A DNA stretch of 64,000 nt from Bradyrhizobium guangdongense. GTDB lineage: Bacteria > Pseudomonadota > Alphaproteobacteria > Rhizobiales > Xanthobacteraceae. Position 1 is the first letter of the stretch; each line of letters opens with the position of its first letter. The notes beneath the pieces were generated by a model that had not been told where the DNA came from, did no database searches, and saw only the letters and a program-made list of their open reading frames with translations. A program made the translations under genes and the position numbers. Positions 44,877 to 54,021 of the stretch are shown here, in pieces. Where the stretch lies: positions 744,001-808,000 of the forward strand of contig NZ_CP030051.1 of the NCBI RefSeq assembly GCF_004114975.1. The letters are read 5' to 3'.

Positions 44877-47161
44877 CAAGCTCCGACGGCGCATAGCGCC
44901 ACGGGATCTGTCAGGTTAACACTCACACGGGCAAGCTGGCGAATCTCGGCAAGCCCCAGAAGATAGCACACCACCGATTCTCCCCCGCGATTTTCATTGG
45001 CCCGGTCGGGATGAAGTCCATCGCGACAACTGCCGGTCTCGGTATCGACGAGCGCAACCGAAAGGTCATTGCTGCCCAGGAACCAGGCGAAAACGTTGAT
45101 TGCTTCAGCCTTCCATTGGGCGTTGTCCTCCGCGCGCAGCGCGGTTAGGCAGGCCGCGATGGTCGCGGTTGCTTCCACCGGCTGCTGATCGAAGGCGTGA
45201 GGCGGTCTCCGTTGTTCGCCGAAACCGGCGGTGCCGACCGGCCGGAAATGCCCCATCGGAGACGTTTGCTGCGTCATCAGCCACCGCAGGGATTTCAACC
45301 CGGCGTCGATATAGCCGCGGTTTCGCGTGGCCAAACCAGTAACGATCAGAGCCTCGGGCAGTCGGGCATTGTCATATGCGAGGCCTTCTTCGAACCAGAT
45401 CCACTCCGGCGTCTCGACCGACTCCAGACAGAGCATTAGCCTGTCGGCCAGAACCCGCCGCAGGTCGCGGGCGCGGCGATCGTCGGGAATTGCGGCGCAA
45501 TAGGCGTCGAGGCCCAGCAGCGTGAAGGCCGAGGCACGTGGCGAATCGAAGGATTTCGCGATCGGCAACGCCTCGGTAAATAATGCCGCCGCCCATCGGC
45601 GCCGGGCGCCGCTGGCGTCCCTGCGCGCACATTGGCCCAATGCCCACAAGGTCCGCCCATGGCTGTCCTCGGAGCCCTTCTCTTCCAGCCAGGTGCGGTC
45701 GTACCCCATGAAGTTGCGAAAGCGGCCGGTATCCGGATTCCACGCATGCTGGACAAAGGCGGCAAACCGGCCCGTTAAAACATCAGTCAGCGGCTGCTCG
45801 CCCGGCTCGTTGAGGGCGCAGGCCAGCAGCAGCGCGCGCGCGTTGTCGTCGACGCAATAGCCATGCAGCCGATCCGGCACCGAATGCACGGCATGCTGCA
45901 GCAGGCCGGTGTCATCACACATCGACAGAAAATGGTCCGTTTGCATAGCGGGCGCCACCGGAATTTGCGATGCGTCCGCGGCCATCGGGTCGCGCGCAAC
46001 CGCATTCAACCAGTGGCTCTGCCGCCCGTTCGCGAATGTCGCCATGTACCGCTCGGCGGTCCGTTCCCATGTCATCGGACGACTGGCCGCATAGGCCTGC
46101 TCGCGCATGGCCTGCCGGCGCGGCTTGTCAGTCAGCAACTCCGCGATGGTGCGCCCGGTCTCAGGAGCGTCGTTAAACGCAACGAGCGCGCCGCGTCCGT
46201 CTTCCAGCAGCTCCCGTGCGTGCCAGTACGGCGTCGAGACAACCGCCTTACCGAGGCCAAAGCTGTAAGCCAGCGTCCCTGACGTCATCTGCGCCTCGTT
46301 GAGATAGGGCGTGACGTAGATGTCGCACATCGAAATGAACTCAAGCAGCGTCGCCTGGTCGACGAACTGGTCGAGAAATACGACGTGATCCTCGACGCCG
46401 AGCTGGCGCACCCGCTTCATCAGGCTTTCGCGATAGGCTTCACCCTGATCGCGAACCAGATTGGGGTGGGTCGCACCGAGTACCACGTAGACCGCCTCGG
46501 GACATTGCTTCAGAATCGACGGCATGGCGTCAATCATGATCTCAATGCCCTTACTGGGGGATAACAGGCCGAACGTCAGAATCACGGAGCGGCCGCTGAA
46601 ACCGAGCCTGGCCTTTGCCGCATCGGGCTCGACAAACGGAAAATCGGGGATGCCATGCGCGATGATCTCGATCTTTTCGCCCGGCACGCGGTAGACGCTG
46701 CAAAGCAGTTCGCGTCCCTTGCTGGCCATCACAACGATCTTTGAGGACATGTCGACGATACGATCCATGATCGCGCGTTGAGCCGGCGTCGGCTCCGACA
46801 GAACGGTATGCAGCGTCGTCACCACAGGCATGGAAAGACGCGACAGAAGTTCGAGAATGTGGGAACCGGCTTCGCCGCCGAAGATGCCGAATTCGTGCTG
46901 CAGACAAGCAACATCGAACCGGCCCGCGTTCAGCAATGCTGCGGCGCGTCTATAGGATTCGATCGAGTCATCCCTGATCTGCAGGGCGACCGAATCGGGA
47001 TAGACGTAGGCTTGGCCGTGATCGGTCATCGCCACGATGGAGGCCACGAGATTTGGCCGCGAATTCGCGATCGCGCGCTGCAGGTCGGTAGTGAATGTGG
47101 CGATGCCACAGCGGCGCGGCAACGAATTGCCGATCAACGCGATCCTGCCGAGCGGCGTCAT
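44876..47161 (-). CDS. GT4 glycosyltransferase fused to a glycosidase-like domain
   Basis: The product has 761 residues. Residues about 1-390 are a GT4 GT-B enzyme (GNSLPRRCGIATFT near the start, TFGLLSPSKGIE near 195, EXXXXXXXE-like region YLNEAQMTSGTLAYSFGLGK). Residues about 400-761 form an alpha-helical toroid like glycoside hydrolases (HGYCVDDNARALLLA, EDSHGRTLWALG). The fusion suggests coupled making and trimming of a mannose-containing glycan. Overlaps both neighbours. Confidence 0.85.
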   Translation of the reverse strand: MTPLGRIALIGNSLPRRCGIATFTTDLQRAIANSRPNLVASIVAMTDHGQAYVYPDSVALQIRDDSIESYRRAAALLNAGRFDVACLQHEFGIFGGEAGSHILELLSRLSMPVVTTLHTVLSEPTPAQRAIMDRIVDMSSKIVVMASKGRELLCSVYRVPGEKIEIIAHGIPDFPFVEPDAAKARLGFSGRSVILTFGLLSPSKGIEIMIDAMPSILKQCPEAVYVVLGATHPNLVRDQGEAYRESLMKRVRQLGVEDHVVFLDQFVDQATLLEFISMCDIYVTPYLNEAQMTSGTLAYSFGLGKAVVSTPYWHARELLEDGRGALVAFNDAPETGRTIAELLTDKPRRQAMREQAYAASRPMTWERTAERYMATFANGRQSHWLNAVARDPMAADASQIPVAPAMQTDHFLSMCDDTGLLQHAVHSVPDRLHGYCVDDNARALLLACALNEPGEQPLTDVLTGRFAAFVQHAWNPDTGRFRNFMGYDRTWLEEKGSEDSHGRTLWALGQCARRDASGARRRWAAALFTEALPIAKSFDSPRASAFTLLGLDAYCAAIPDDRRARDLRRVLADRLMLCLESVETPEWIWFEEGLAYDNARLPEALIVTGLATRNRGYIDAGLKSLRWLMTQQTSPMGHFRPVGTAGFGEQRRPPHAFDQQPVEATATIAACLTALRAEDNAQWKAEAINVFAWFLGSNDLSVALVDTETGSCRDGLHPDRANENRGGESVVCYLLGLAEIRQLARVSVNLTDPVALCAVGA

Positions 47162-48087
47162 GTGCGCACCTTGGAAACGCCGGTGGATTCGGGAACGGGG
47201 GTCGAGCCAAGGAGATCGATCGACGGCTCGCCCAGCATCTGCAGCAGGCCAGCAACCGGAGCAGCCGCCGGATAGGCGACCAACGTGGTCAATCCATTGG
47301 CGCCGACCTCGATACTAGCGCGGCCGCCGTTGGCGAAGACCGCCTGTCCAACGGATACCGCCTTCAATCCGATCGCCGCGTGACCGTCGAGGACAAGCAT
47401 CCACGTCTCCCGCTCAGCGAGTAGGGCCCAGCTCGAGCCCGCTGGCAGCTGAAGTCTTTCGAAGACGAAATACCGGCTCGCGACAAGAATCGTCCGTTCG
47501 TTGGTCAGGCGTGCGACACGACCGCCGGATCGAAGCGGCCCGGCGTTGGCGACAGCGACAGCGTTGTCCTCATGCAATTCGCGCCCTCTGCCGTAGTCGA
47601 ACAGCCGGTACGTCGCGTCACTATGCTGCTGAATTTCGACCAGTACTATGCCGGGGCCAAGCGCGTGGATCGTGCCGGCGGGGATGAATACGACATCCCC
47701 TGTCGCAACACAGCGCCACTGCACCAGCTCGACGATCGAGCCGTCCCTGATCGCTGCGCGCAAGTCCTGCGGCGTCACCCGATGTTTAAGGCCAATGCCG
47801 ATCTTTGCGTCCGGCTTTGCGGACAGGATGTACCAGGCCTCGCTCTTGCCATTCAGCATTCCCATCGCGCGTGCGAACGTGTCATCCGGATGGACCTGGA
47901 TCGACAGTGGTTCGTTCGTGAACAGCAGCTTGAGCAGCAAGGCAGGCTTCGACGCTCCCTCGTCGGCTCGCTCGAACCACAACTCTCCCACGGCATCTTG
48001 GGTGCCGTCGATGCCGCTCCAGGGCCGCAGATCGCTAACACCCCAAGGCTTGTGGACGACCCGAACGGAGGCGTACTCGATGGGCAT
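47158..48087 (-). CDS. Class I mannose-6-phosphate isomerase
   Basis: The product has 309 residues. Zinc ligands are in SIQVHPDD near residue 80 and in the region FIPAGTIHALGPG. It interconverts mannose-6-phosphate and fructose-6-phosphate. First gene of the operon; its stop overlaps the start of the glycosyltransferase (ATGA at 47161-47158). It supplies or recovers mannose for the neighbouring enzymes. Confidence 0.88.
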   Translation of the reverse strand: MPIEYASVRVVHKPWGVSDLRPWSGIDGTQDAVGELWFERADEGASKPALLLKLLFTNEPLSIQVHPDDTFARAMGMLNGKSEAWYILSAKPDAKIGIGLKHRVTPQDLRAAIRDGSIVELVQWRCVATGDVVFIPAGTIHALGPGIVLVEIQQHSDATYRLFDYGRGRELHEDNAVAVANAGPLRSGGRVARLTNERTILVASRYFVFERLQLPAGSSWALLAERETWMLVLDGHAAIGLKAVSVGQAVFANGGRASIEVGANGLTTLVAYPAAAPVAGLLQMLGEPSIDLLGSTPVPESTGVSKVRT

Positions 48088-48396
48088 ATGTTGTCCTGAC
48101 CCCTTACGCGCGCGTCAAGTCGACGCGCCGTCGGCCGATTTCGCTGATGTGAAGCTAAGGCGTCAGAACTGGGACTCGCTCCGGGGCGAGAGCCGGTCTG
48201 CTCCAAGAGCATATGGCTACGCTGACAACGGATAACAACCGTTGCGGTGAGGAATGCGTTCAGTTTGCGCGCCGGGCCGACGTGTTATCAAAACGGAGAA
48301 GACCACATTCGAGCGGGCGTCGGCGATAATGTCGCATTCCCTATCATTTGTTGCGCTTTCGCTCGACATTGCTACGGAAAGGGAGTCTGGTGTACC
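48088..48396. other. No gene recognised
   Basis: The left part should hold the promoter of the mannose operon on the minus strand. The rest has only short frames without support. Confidence 0.45.
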
Positions 48397-48462
48397 AATC
48401 ACCGTTCATGCTTGGCGTCTGCCCGTCACTGAGAGCGTGTGCTCCCGCCACAACAAGGCGGT
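48397..48462 (+). promoter_or_regulatory. GGTGACTGAGAG leader element, copy at 48397
   Basis: AATCACCG (48397-48404), then CGTCACTGAGAG (48424-48435) and GCTCCCGCC (48441-48449). Pairing of the first arm is weakened (CGTCAC for CGGTGAC). CCGCC pairs with GGCGG at 48457-48461 as in the 39189 copy. Confidence 0.6.
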
Positions 48463-48572
48463 CGACAGTCCGGCATCCAGAAGACGATCTGCGGGAGTGG
48501 CTCGTGCCACCCATACTGCTCCCGGTGTTCTTCGGCTTAGTTGTCGCTGTTGCGGTCATCGTTCAATGGTGA
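48408..48572 (+). CDS. Mini membrane protein, REWLVPP family, start uncertain
   Basis: The frame ends DDLREWLVPPILLPVFFGLV then VAVAVIVQW, closely matching the 39268 protein. The ATG of that copy is replaced here by CAGTC. The nearest in-frame ATG, at 48408, lies inside the leader. Either initiation is unusual or this copy is losing function. Confidence 0.5.
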   Translation: MLGVCPSLRACAPATTRRSTVRHPEDDLREWLVPPILLPVFFGLVVAVAVIVQW

Positions 48573-48585
48573 ACGAGAGGTCGTC

Positions 48586-48711
48586 ATGAGCAGGCGCGAA
48601 TATGTCGCGGAAAATTCCGTACGTCCATCCGATCGACCCGTTACTGAAGAGCAGAAGGCCTTCCGCAAGAACCTAGAACGATTGCGAGCTGAACGGCTCG
48701 CGCGCGAGTAG
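48586..48711 (+). CDS. Small protein of the RAERLARE family, 41 residues
   Basis: The protein starts MSRREYVAENSVRPSDRPVT and ends FRKNLERLRAERLARE, matching the core of the 35390 and 35612 proteins. GAGAGG precedes the ATG. It starts 13 bases after the mini membrane protein, so the pair is probably cotranscribed under the leader. Confidence 0.65.
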   Translation: MSRREYVAENSVRPSDRPVTEEQKAFRKNLERLRAERLARE

Positions 48712-48871
48712 GCGAAATCAAGCGATGCTTGAAATCAGCAAGCTATGGCAGAGCACCAGCGGCAAAGCGCAGATGCTATGCTCACTATGAAAGCTCATGG
48801 CATAGCGCAGAGCGATAGCAGACTTAGACATGCCATTAGGAACCTTGGTCCGCATGACTGGTTCTCGGTCT

Positions 48872-48932
48872 ATCACCGTTCCCGTACTCGGCAATTTGCC
48901 GGTGACAGAGAGACGCTGCGGCGCTCCCGCCA
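48872..48932 (+). promoter_or_regulatory. GGTGACTGAGAG leader element, copy at 48872
   Basis: ATCACCG (48872-48878) pairs with CGGTGA (48900-48905); the loop has CTCGGC. CAGAGAG and GCGCTCCCGCC follow to 48931. The downstream frames are very short (four codons from 48934, or 20 residues from the GTG at 48945), so the target gene may be lost. Confidence 0.6.
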
Positions 48933-49233
48933 AATGGAGCATTGGTGACGGCGCACCTTAGCCATCGCAGTCTCGACGCAAGCGGCAACTTGGACAGCGC
49001 GGCTTAGAATACAGCGCCCTTTACACGACCAGGTTGGCGGTATAGCGTTTCGGCTACAGGTTAGCAGATGCTCACCTTGAAGCTGCCCATTAAGCAGCGA
49101 CCTCCGAAGTCGCCGCCAGACCTCGTAGCAGCAGCTCCCGTGCCATCGGAAGGCGCAATCATAAGAATTATTCCCCTACGGTGCGCAAGCGGCGCAAGCG
49201 CGCATCTGTGTGCGCTCAAGAAAGGCGACCTTC

Positions 49234-49605
49234 ATGAAACTTCCTGCAATCTTGCTAGGCGAGGCACGGACGCGCGTGCTTCAAGGCATCGCCTTCGGCG
49301 CGGTGGCGACCATGGCCATTGGATTTATCTGGGGTGGTTGGGTCACTGGGGAAACCGCCAGGATTATGCGCGCCACGGCGGAGAGCGATGGCAGAATGTC
49401 CGTTCTGGTACCGCTTTGTGTCGCGCAGTTCACAGCCGCGGACGGCGCTCTGGCCAAGTTCAAGGCGGCCAGCCCCTATTCAAGGGGAAACATCGTCAGC
49501 GAATTCGTGAAAGATGTGGCGTCCACCAGCATGGATTACTCGTTCGCCAAGGCATGTGCCACAGGGATCGAAACAGAGATCACCAAGACAGCGACAAAGA
49601 CTTGA
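49234..49605 (+). CDS. Membrane-anchored hypothetical protein, 123 residues
   Basis: The product starts MKLPAILLGEARTRVLQGIA and has one membrane helix at about 18-36 (GIAFGAVATMAIGFIWGGWV). The rest is probably periplasmic with two cysteines. The start is set by AAAGGCGACC upstream. I recognise it as a conserved hypothetical of Bradyrhizobium. Confidence 0.65.
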   Translation: MKLPAILLGEARTRVLQGIAFGAVATMAIGFIWGGWVTGETARIMRATAESDGRMSVLVPLCVAQFTAADGALAKFKAASPYSRGNIVSEFVKDVASTSMDYSFAKACATGIETEITKTATKT

Positions 49606-49798
49606 CGGGCGCACCCGCAGGCCTGGTCGTGGATCGCCTGACTCGGGATCAGAGTGCGCGCTTGACGAATAGGAGTGGCACTGGCTCGATTCATTTCGTC
49701 ATCGTGTAGCAGACCAATAGGCTCTAGCTGGGCCGCGCGGCTCGCGCGGAGAGCCGGCCCGCGCACAATCTGGCAAACGGATAGGGAAGCCGGACCGG

Positions 49799-50182
49799 AT
49801 GCAACTCGAAGACGCCAGCAAATGGCCAGTCGTGCTTGTCGTTGAGGATGACGAGCTGTTGCGCTGGAGCGCGATGATAGTACTCGAAGATTCTGGCTAC
49901 AGTGTTCTTGAGGCCTCGGACGCTGGGGAGGCGCTCACGACTTTGGAACAGCGGGCAGATGTCCGCATCATATTCACTGACGTACAGATGCCGGGAGCAA
50001 TCGACGGAGTTCGGCTTGCCCACTTGGTGAGCCAGCGCTGGCCTCTGCTAAAGATCATCGTGACGTCCGGCAGAATGAGGCTCCACCAGGACGACCTCCC
50101 GAAGGGAGGGGTTTATTTGATGAAGCCATATTCGGCCACGGAGCTGACGACCGCGGTATACGAAGTGAGAGCGGGAGGTTGA
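49799..50182 (+). CDS. Single-domain response regulator
   Basis: The product has 127 residues with a CheY-like receiver: EDDE at 16-19, phosphoacceptor D61 (FTDVQMPG), Thr in VTSGR, Lys in MKPYS. No output domain and no kinase beside it. It may serve a kinase elsewhere, for example those at 28470 or 32514. Confidence 0.9.
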   Translation: MQLEDASKWPVVLVVEDDELLRWSAMIVLEDSGYSVLEASDAGEALTTLEQRADVRIIFTDVQMPGAIDGVRLAHLVSQRWPLLKIIVTSGRMRLHQDDLPKGGVYLMKPYSATELTTAVYEVRAGG

Positions 50183-50355
50183 TCCTCCCTGGACCAATTC
50201 CATTGAAGGGTTGCTTCGAGTACTGCTCTGTCTCACCTGCGCAGCAGGGCATGCTTGCCGGGACCCAACAGTCTCGCGGAGCAACGCTTCACCGTCTCGT
50301 AGCATTCGCACGCGCCGTCTTGCAGCCATTCCATATCGAGGATGTGGCATGCGCC

Positions 50356-50598
50356 CTACTTCGGCGGATGCAAATCGCCTTGAAGGCACCGGCCCGCCTT
50401 GGAATGCATAGAGTCTTCACACGCGGCAAGGATCGTTAGTACGTGATTACACACGGCGCACTGAAAGCGATGTAAGTCGACGCCGGGACGTTCTGACTCA
50501 ATGCTGACAAGCATCATCGGAGATTTGCAGATCGAACAGCCGGGGCGCTGCAATGCGATGGGCCCAACGTCGGGCAAACTGTCTTGAGAGTTGGGCAT
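50356..50598 (-). CDS. Small zinc-ribbon protein, 80 residues
   Basis: Two cysteine pairs, CSICK near residue 21 and CAVCN near 47, with two further cysteines near 59 and 70. It starts MPNSQDSLPDVGPIALQRPG. GGAGGGGGAG lies before the ATG and overlaps the leader element at 50618. Related in layout to the 2437 and 31519 mini zinc ribbons. Confidence 0.7.
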   Translation of the reverse strand: MPNSQDSLPDVGPIALQRPGCSICKSPMMLVSIESERPGVDLHRFQCAVCNHVLTILAACEDSMHSKAGRCLQGDLHPPK

Positions 50599-50617
50599 AG
50601 GGGCTCCCCCTCCGAAA

Positions 50618-50680
50618 CAGGCGGGAGCACGACGCTCTCGGTCACCAGTAATGCCTGGGCGCGGACCGGCGATGATGAAA
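50618..50680 (-). promoter_or_regulatory. GGTGACTGAGAG leader element, copy at 50618 (minus strand)
   Basis: On the minus strand, TGGTGACCGAGAGCG, then GTGCTCCCGCC. The first arm CGCCGG (50672-50667) pairs with CTGGTG by changed but compensating bases. GCTCCC can pair with GGGGAGC just before the ATG at 50598. Confidence 0.65.
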
Positions 50681-51220
50681 GTGTGCGCCTGATTGGTCTC
50701 AATCGCGAGTCAATTCGCCGCCGTGCGACCGCGGCTTTCGGTCCGTCCGATCGGCCTGTAGTGCAGATGGCGAAAGTTCCGACAAGCCATTCCATGCGGG
50801 CGGGCGGTGCCGATCAGGGCGTCTATGACCACCAGTACTTTACTCGCCGAACCCAGTCCCCTCGTGATCTTGAAACGTCCCACCCAAATTACGGTCCGTC
50901 TCATACTTCAATGTCATCGCCAACGTACTCTTCGTAGGAAGAGCGCTCCTGGCCAAGCGTCTGCATAAGACGATCTACCTTGGTCGCCCTAGCATCCACG
51001 CTTTTCGGCGAACTTGCAGAGATCAGAGACAACTCGCGGATACCAAGCTTGGGCCCGACTAATGAGAATGGTTCAGGACACCATACGTAAGGTGCAGACC
51101 ATCTCGTAGATTCGTTATGCCGATGTGAGCGAGTTCACACGCGCTCCCCGCGTTCGGGCGTCAGCTTAGGCGTCACAGAATAGATGACACTACCACATCG
51201 CCCAGACGGTCGGAGGTAAC
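50681..51220. other. No gene recognised
   Basis: No supported frame. It should include the promoter of the protease gene at 51221, but no consensus stands out. Confidence 0.45.
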
Positions 51221-53239
51221 ATGCTTCACTATTCATCCCAGACGGCAGCGTTTCTCAGAGCAAAACCGGAGAACACCGAGGTTACTCCGTCACCGGTTTT
51301 GGACGAACATGCCTACGCCAAGGCGTTGGCTGAAGGCTTGCGCGTTTCCACGAAGTTTGGACGCGTGGATGTGCTTGGACCGCGAGCGCTCCGGGAGCCA
51401 ATCGACGGGGTCTATTCGTTGGCGCAATGGCAATCGGGATTCAAGCTACAGAACGACCGCGGTACCTGCTGGGCGTTTGCGGGTGCCGCGGCGCTGGAGG
51501 CAGCATATCGACGCAAGTATGGTCTGCTCATCGACGTATCCGAAGAATACATCTTTCATATGGGCAAAGCCTTTGCTTTGAACCGAGACAGCGCGGGGGC
51601 GGCAGCGCGGCCGGTAGAGAACAACTCCTCTCTGACCGGATTCCAAGGCAGTGGCGATATCGCGGAGAAGATCTCAGAGAATGCTTCGCCTCCAGAGGAG
51701 GCGGCGCCATACTTGCAAAATCAACGGACGCTGTTGGACATCTTGCCCGTACTGGGATTTTCCGGCGTGGAAGCACTGGTGAGCCAAGAGGACTATGATG
51801 CCGTTGAGTTTTGCGAGCAACACATTCCGCTCCTCGCGCGGGTGAACGCTCGGTATAGGGCGGCGGGTTGGGGTTCTCTCGGCAACAACCCGAGCATCAC
51901 TGCGCTAGAGAATACCATTCTCGCGGACCGCGAAGTAATCTGCGACGTCTTTCACAAGACCCCGAACATTGGAGGTCACGTGCTTTTGCTGATCGGCTTT
52001 GATCGCAATCGGCAGGTGTTCTTCGCCAAGAACCACTGGGGCGAAGGCAAATTCATCGAGATCGCCTACAACAACGATCCGAACTGGCAGATTAATTCGG
52101 GCTGGTACATCACGGATGTCGTCGATCCAACGTTTGTGCAGAGCGAGGCTTGTTGGCTCGGCAACTGGCGTGCAAGCGTGGGGGACGCATCGTTTCGGCT
52201 CCTCCTGCGCAGGTCAGAGGATTTCCCCAACCCAGGGGCGCCGACCAAGCTTGGGACGGCATACTTGAGCGATGGGCCCCATGACGTGAACGGATTATTC
52301 CTAAACGCGGGCGCACATCTGCGTATGTTCATTGCGCCGACAACCGCCCCAGTTCCCATTGGAACACTGAGCGGGTGGCAGATCGACGCCGACCTTAACT
52401 TTTCCGACATCTACAACGCGTTTGGGCAGGCCGGACAGGAGCCTGCTGCGCTCTCTCGCTTCAATACACGGTTCGCGGCTCTGTTCGACAAGGGCGACGG
52501 CTTGGCATGGCAAGCACGGCACGGGATCACCCCAGAGGCCTATCAGTCGATTTTTGATTTGCTGGTCGGTCAGGGCTACCGGCTGACCAACGTATGCGGA
52601 TACAGCGAGGGGACAGCCTCCCGCCTTAACGCTGTCTGGCAACAGCGCGATGGCCCCGCTTGGCAGGCCCGCCACGGCCTGACTAACGACCAGTACCAAT
52701 CGACATTCGATGATCTCGTCGCGAAAGGGTACCAACTCGTTTGCGTCAGCGGCTACGCTGAGAACGGTCAGCCTCGCTATGCCGCTATCTGGGAACAGCG
52801 GGCGTCTTCTGATTGGCAAGCGCGGCACGGGATGTCGCGGAGCCAGTACCAGCAGACCTTTGACCAGATGGCTGCCGACGGCTTCGCGCCCGTGCAGGTT
52901 TGCGGTTTCCGGGTCAACGTTGACGTGCGTTTCGCAGCGATCTGGGAACGGCGCCCTAGCCTCGAATGGGTGGGTCGGCACGGGTTAACGGCCAGCGAGT
53001 ATCAAAAGGCCTTTGATGAGCAGAACGCTGCAGGTTTTCGTCTTGTTTCTGTGAGCGGGTACAGCGACACAGGGATCGCTCGCTATGCGGCAATTTGGCA
53101 CAAGGACCAGGCAGGTGAATGGCAAGCACGGCACGGTCTAGATAGCGCGGGATATCAGCAAGCCTTCGACGATCTGTCGCGGCGAGGATTCCGTCCTGTG
53201 CAGGTGTCTGGATACGGTGATGGATTCTATCCGGCCTAG
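51221..53239 (+). CDS. Papain-like cysteine protease with five BTRD1-type repeats
   Basis: The product has 672 residues. A C1A-like peptidase covers about 60-310, with C83 (RGTCWAFAGA), H253 (GGHVLLLIG) and N271 (AKNHWGE). A linker follows to 425. Five tandem repeats of exactly 51 residues (Trp at 430, 481, 532, 583, 634) read WQARHGLT then YQ-FD and VSGY with RYAAIWEQR. The repeat is the bacterial tandem repeat domain 1 pattern. There is no signal peptide or membrane segment. GGAGG precedes the ATG. A strong hairpin follows at 53306. Confidence 0.85.
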   Translation: MLHYSSQTAAFLRAKPENTEVTPSPVLDEHAYAKALAEGLRVSTKFGRVDVLGPRALREPIDGVYSLAQWQSGFKLQNDRGTCWAFAGAAALEAAYRRKYGLLIDVSEEYIFHMGKAFALNRDSAGAAARPVENNSSLTGFQGSGDIAEKISENASPPEEAAPYLQNQRTLLDILPVLGFSGVEALVSQEDYDAVEFCEQHIPLLARVNARYRAAGWGSLGNNPSITALENTILADREVICDVFHKTPNIGGHVLLLIGFDRNRQVFFAKNHWGEGKFIEIAYNNDPNWQINSGWYITDVVDPTFVQSEACWLGNWRASVGDASFRLLLRRSEDFPNPGAPTKLGTAYLSDGPHDVNGLFLNAGAHLRMFIAPTTAPVPIGTLSGWQIDADLNFSDIYNAFGQAGQEPAALSRFNTRFAALFDKGDGLAWQARHGITPEAYQSIFDLLVGQGYRLTNVCGYSEGTASRLNAVWQQRDGPAWQARHGLTNDQYQSTFDDLVAKGYQLVCVSGYAENGQPRYAAIWEQRASSDWQARHGMSRSQYQQTFDQMAADGFAPVQVCGFRVNVDVRFAAIWERRPSLEWVGRHGLTASEYQKAFDEQNAAGFRLVSVSGYSDTGIARYAAIWHKDQAGEWQARHGLDSAGYQQAFDDLSRRGFRPVQVSGYGDGFYPA

Positions 53240-53305
53240 TTGGCCGGCTCTCGCCGCTTCGGAGCAAGCAAGCTCACGAACTGCGCGGCTCGTTTTACCG
53301 ATCAG

Positions 53306-53337
53306 CCGGGCGAGGCATGAAGCCTCGCCCGGTTCTG
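53306..53337 (+). terminator. Terminator-like hairpin
   Basis: CCGGGCGAGGC (53306-53316) pairs perfectly with GCCTCGCCCGG (53322-53332) around a five-base loop, followed by TTCTG. The T run is short, but the place, about 70 bases after the protease stop, fits. Confidence 0.65.
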
Positions 53338-53565
53338 ATGATCACGCTACCTGCGCGTCTCCTGTCCGTTGTCCGCTTTACCCCGGCCTAAACTGGCGAA
53401 TAGGTAGCAGCCAACGACTTGGATTCTATCTTCACGCGACAGCCTCTCGAACACGAGGGCACTAACGTGTTCGGCTCTTGCTCAAGCCATTAACCAAGTA
53501 ATTAAGTCGCCTTAATCCCGGCGGAATATGCTCTAGGGTCGATGCCTCGGTGTGGGGACATCGCT

Positions 53566-54021
53566 GTGATCAAGGTCATTGTACTTGGGTTGGTTTGCGT
53601 TGCGGGCGTCAGAGCTATTGCTGCCGCTACGTACAAGCCTGCTTCGGTGCCGATACCTTCGGTCGTCTATCCTGCTGTAGCCGGCAATAAAAGTGATCGA
53701 CTGCCGCTTGTTAGCATCCAGGACATCCAGCCAACGGTCGACCAGGTTGCCCTTGTCAATACACGTCCTTCTGGGCCACCGGCACCGGTTCAGCGGCCGC
53801 AGAAAGAAGTAGCCACGGCGAAGGCTCCAGACTTCATACCTCGCCACTGGCACGACCCCGCGGATACCCGAGCCAGTGTGAAGAAGTTGAAGCCGGAGCC
53901 GCCGAGCGACACCTCCCGCAAAGCTACCTCTACCAAGGTAGCAGCGTCACAAGACTGTCGAACAGATGGCCTTGGCCCTTTGATGCGCAAACTTAGCTTA
54001 CAGACAGCGTGCAGTCGTTGA
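53566..54021 (+). CDS. Exported or membrane-anchored hypothetical protein
   Basis: From the GTG at 53566 the frame has 151 residues with an N-terminal hydrophobic segment (IKVIVLGLVCVAGVRAIAAA). The rest is proline- and lysine-rich and probably disordered. GGGGAC precedes the GTG; an ATG at 53542 is the alternative. No family recognised. Confidence 0.5.
   Translation: MIKVIVLGLVCVAGVRAIAAATYKPASVPIPSVVYPAVAGNKSDRLPLVSIQDIQPTVDQVALVNTRPSGPPAPVQRPQKEVATAKAPDFIPRHWHDPADTRASVKKLKPEPPSDTSRKATSTKVAASQDCRTDGLGPLMRKLSLQTACSR

Noticed and set aside
48745..48948. 67-codon frame overlapping the leader at 48872
   Set aside because: It runs through the conserved leader in an arbitrary frame and has no ribosome binding site.
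49068..49709. 213-codon frame over the gene at 49234
   Set aside because: Its arginine- and glycine-rich translation past residue 45 is a shadow; the MKLPAILL frame has the ribosome site and a membrane helix.
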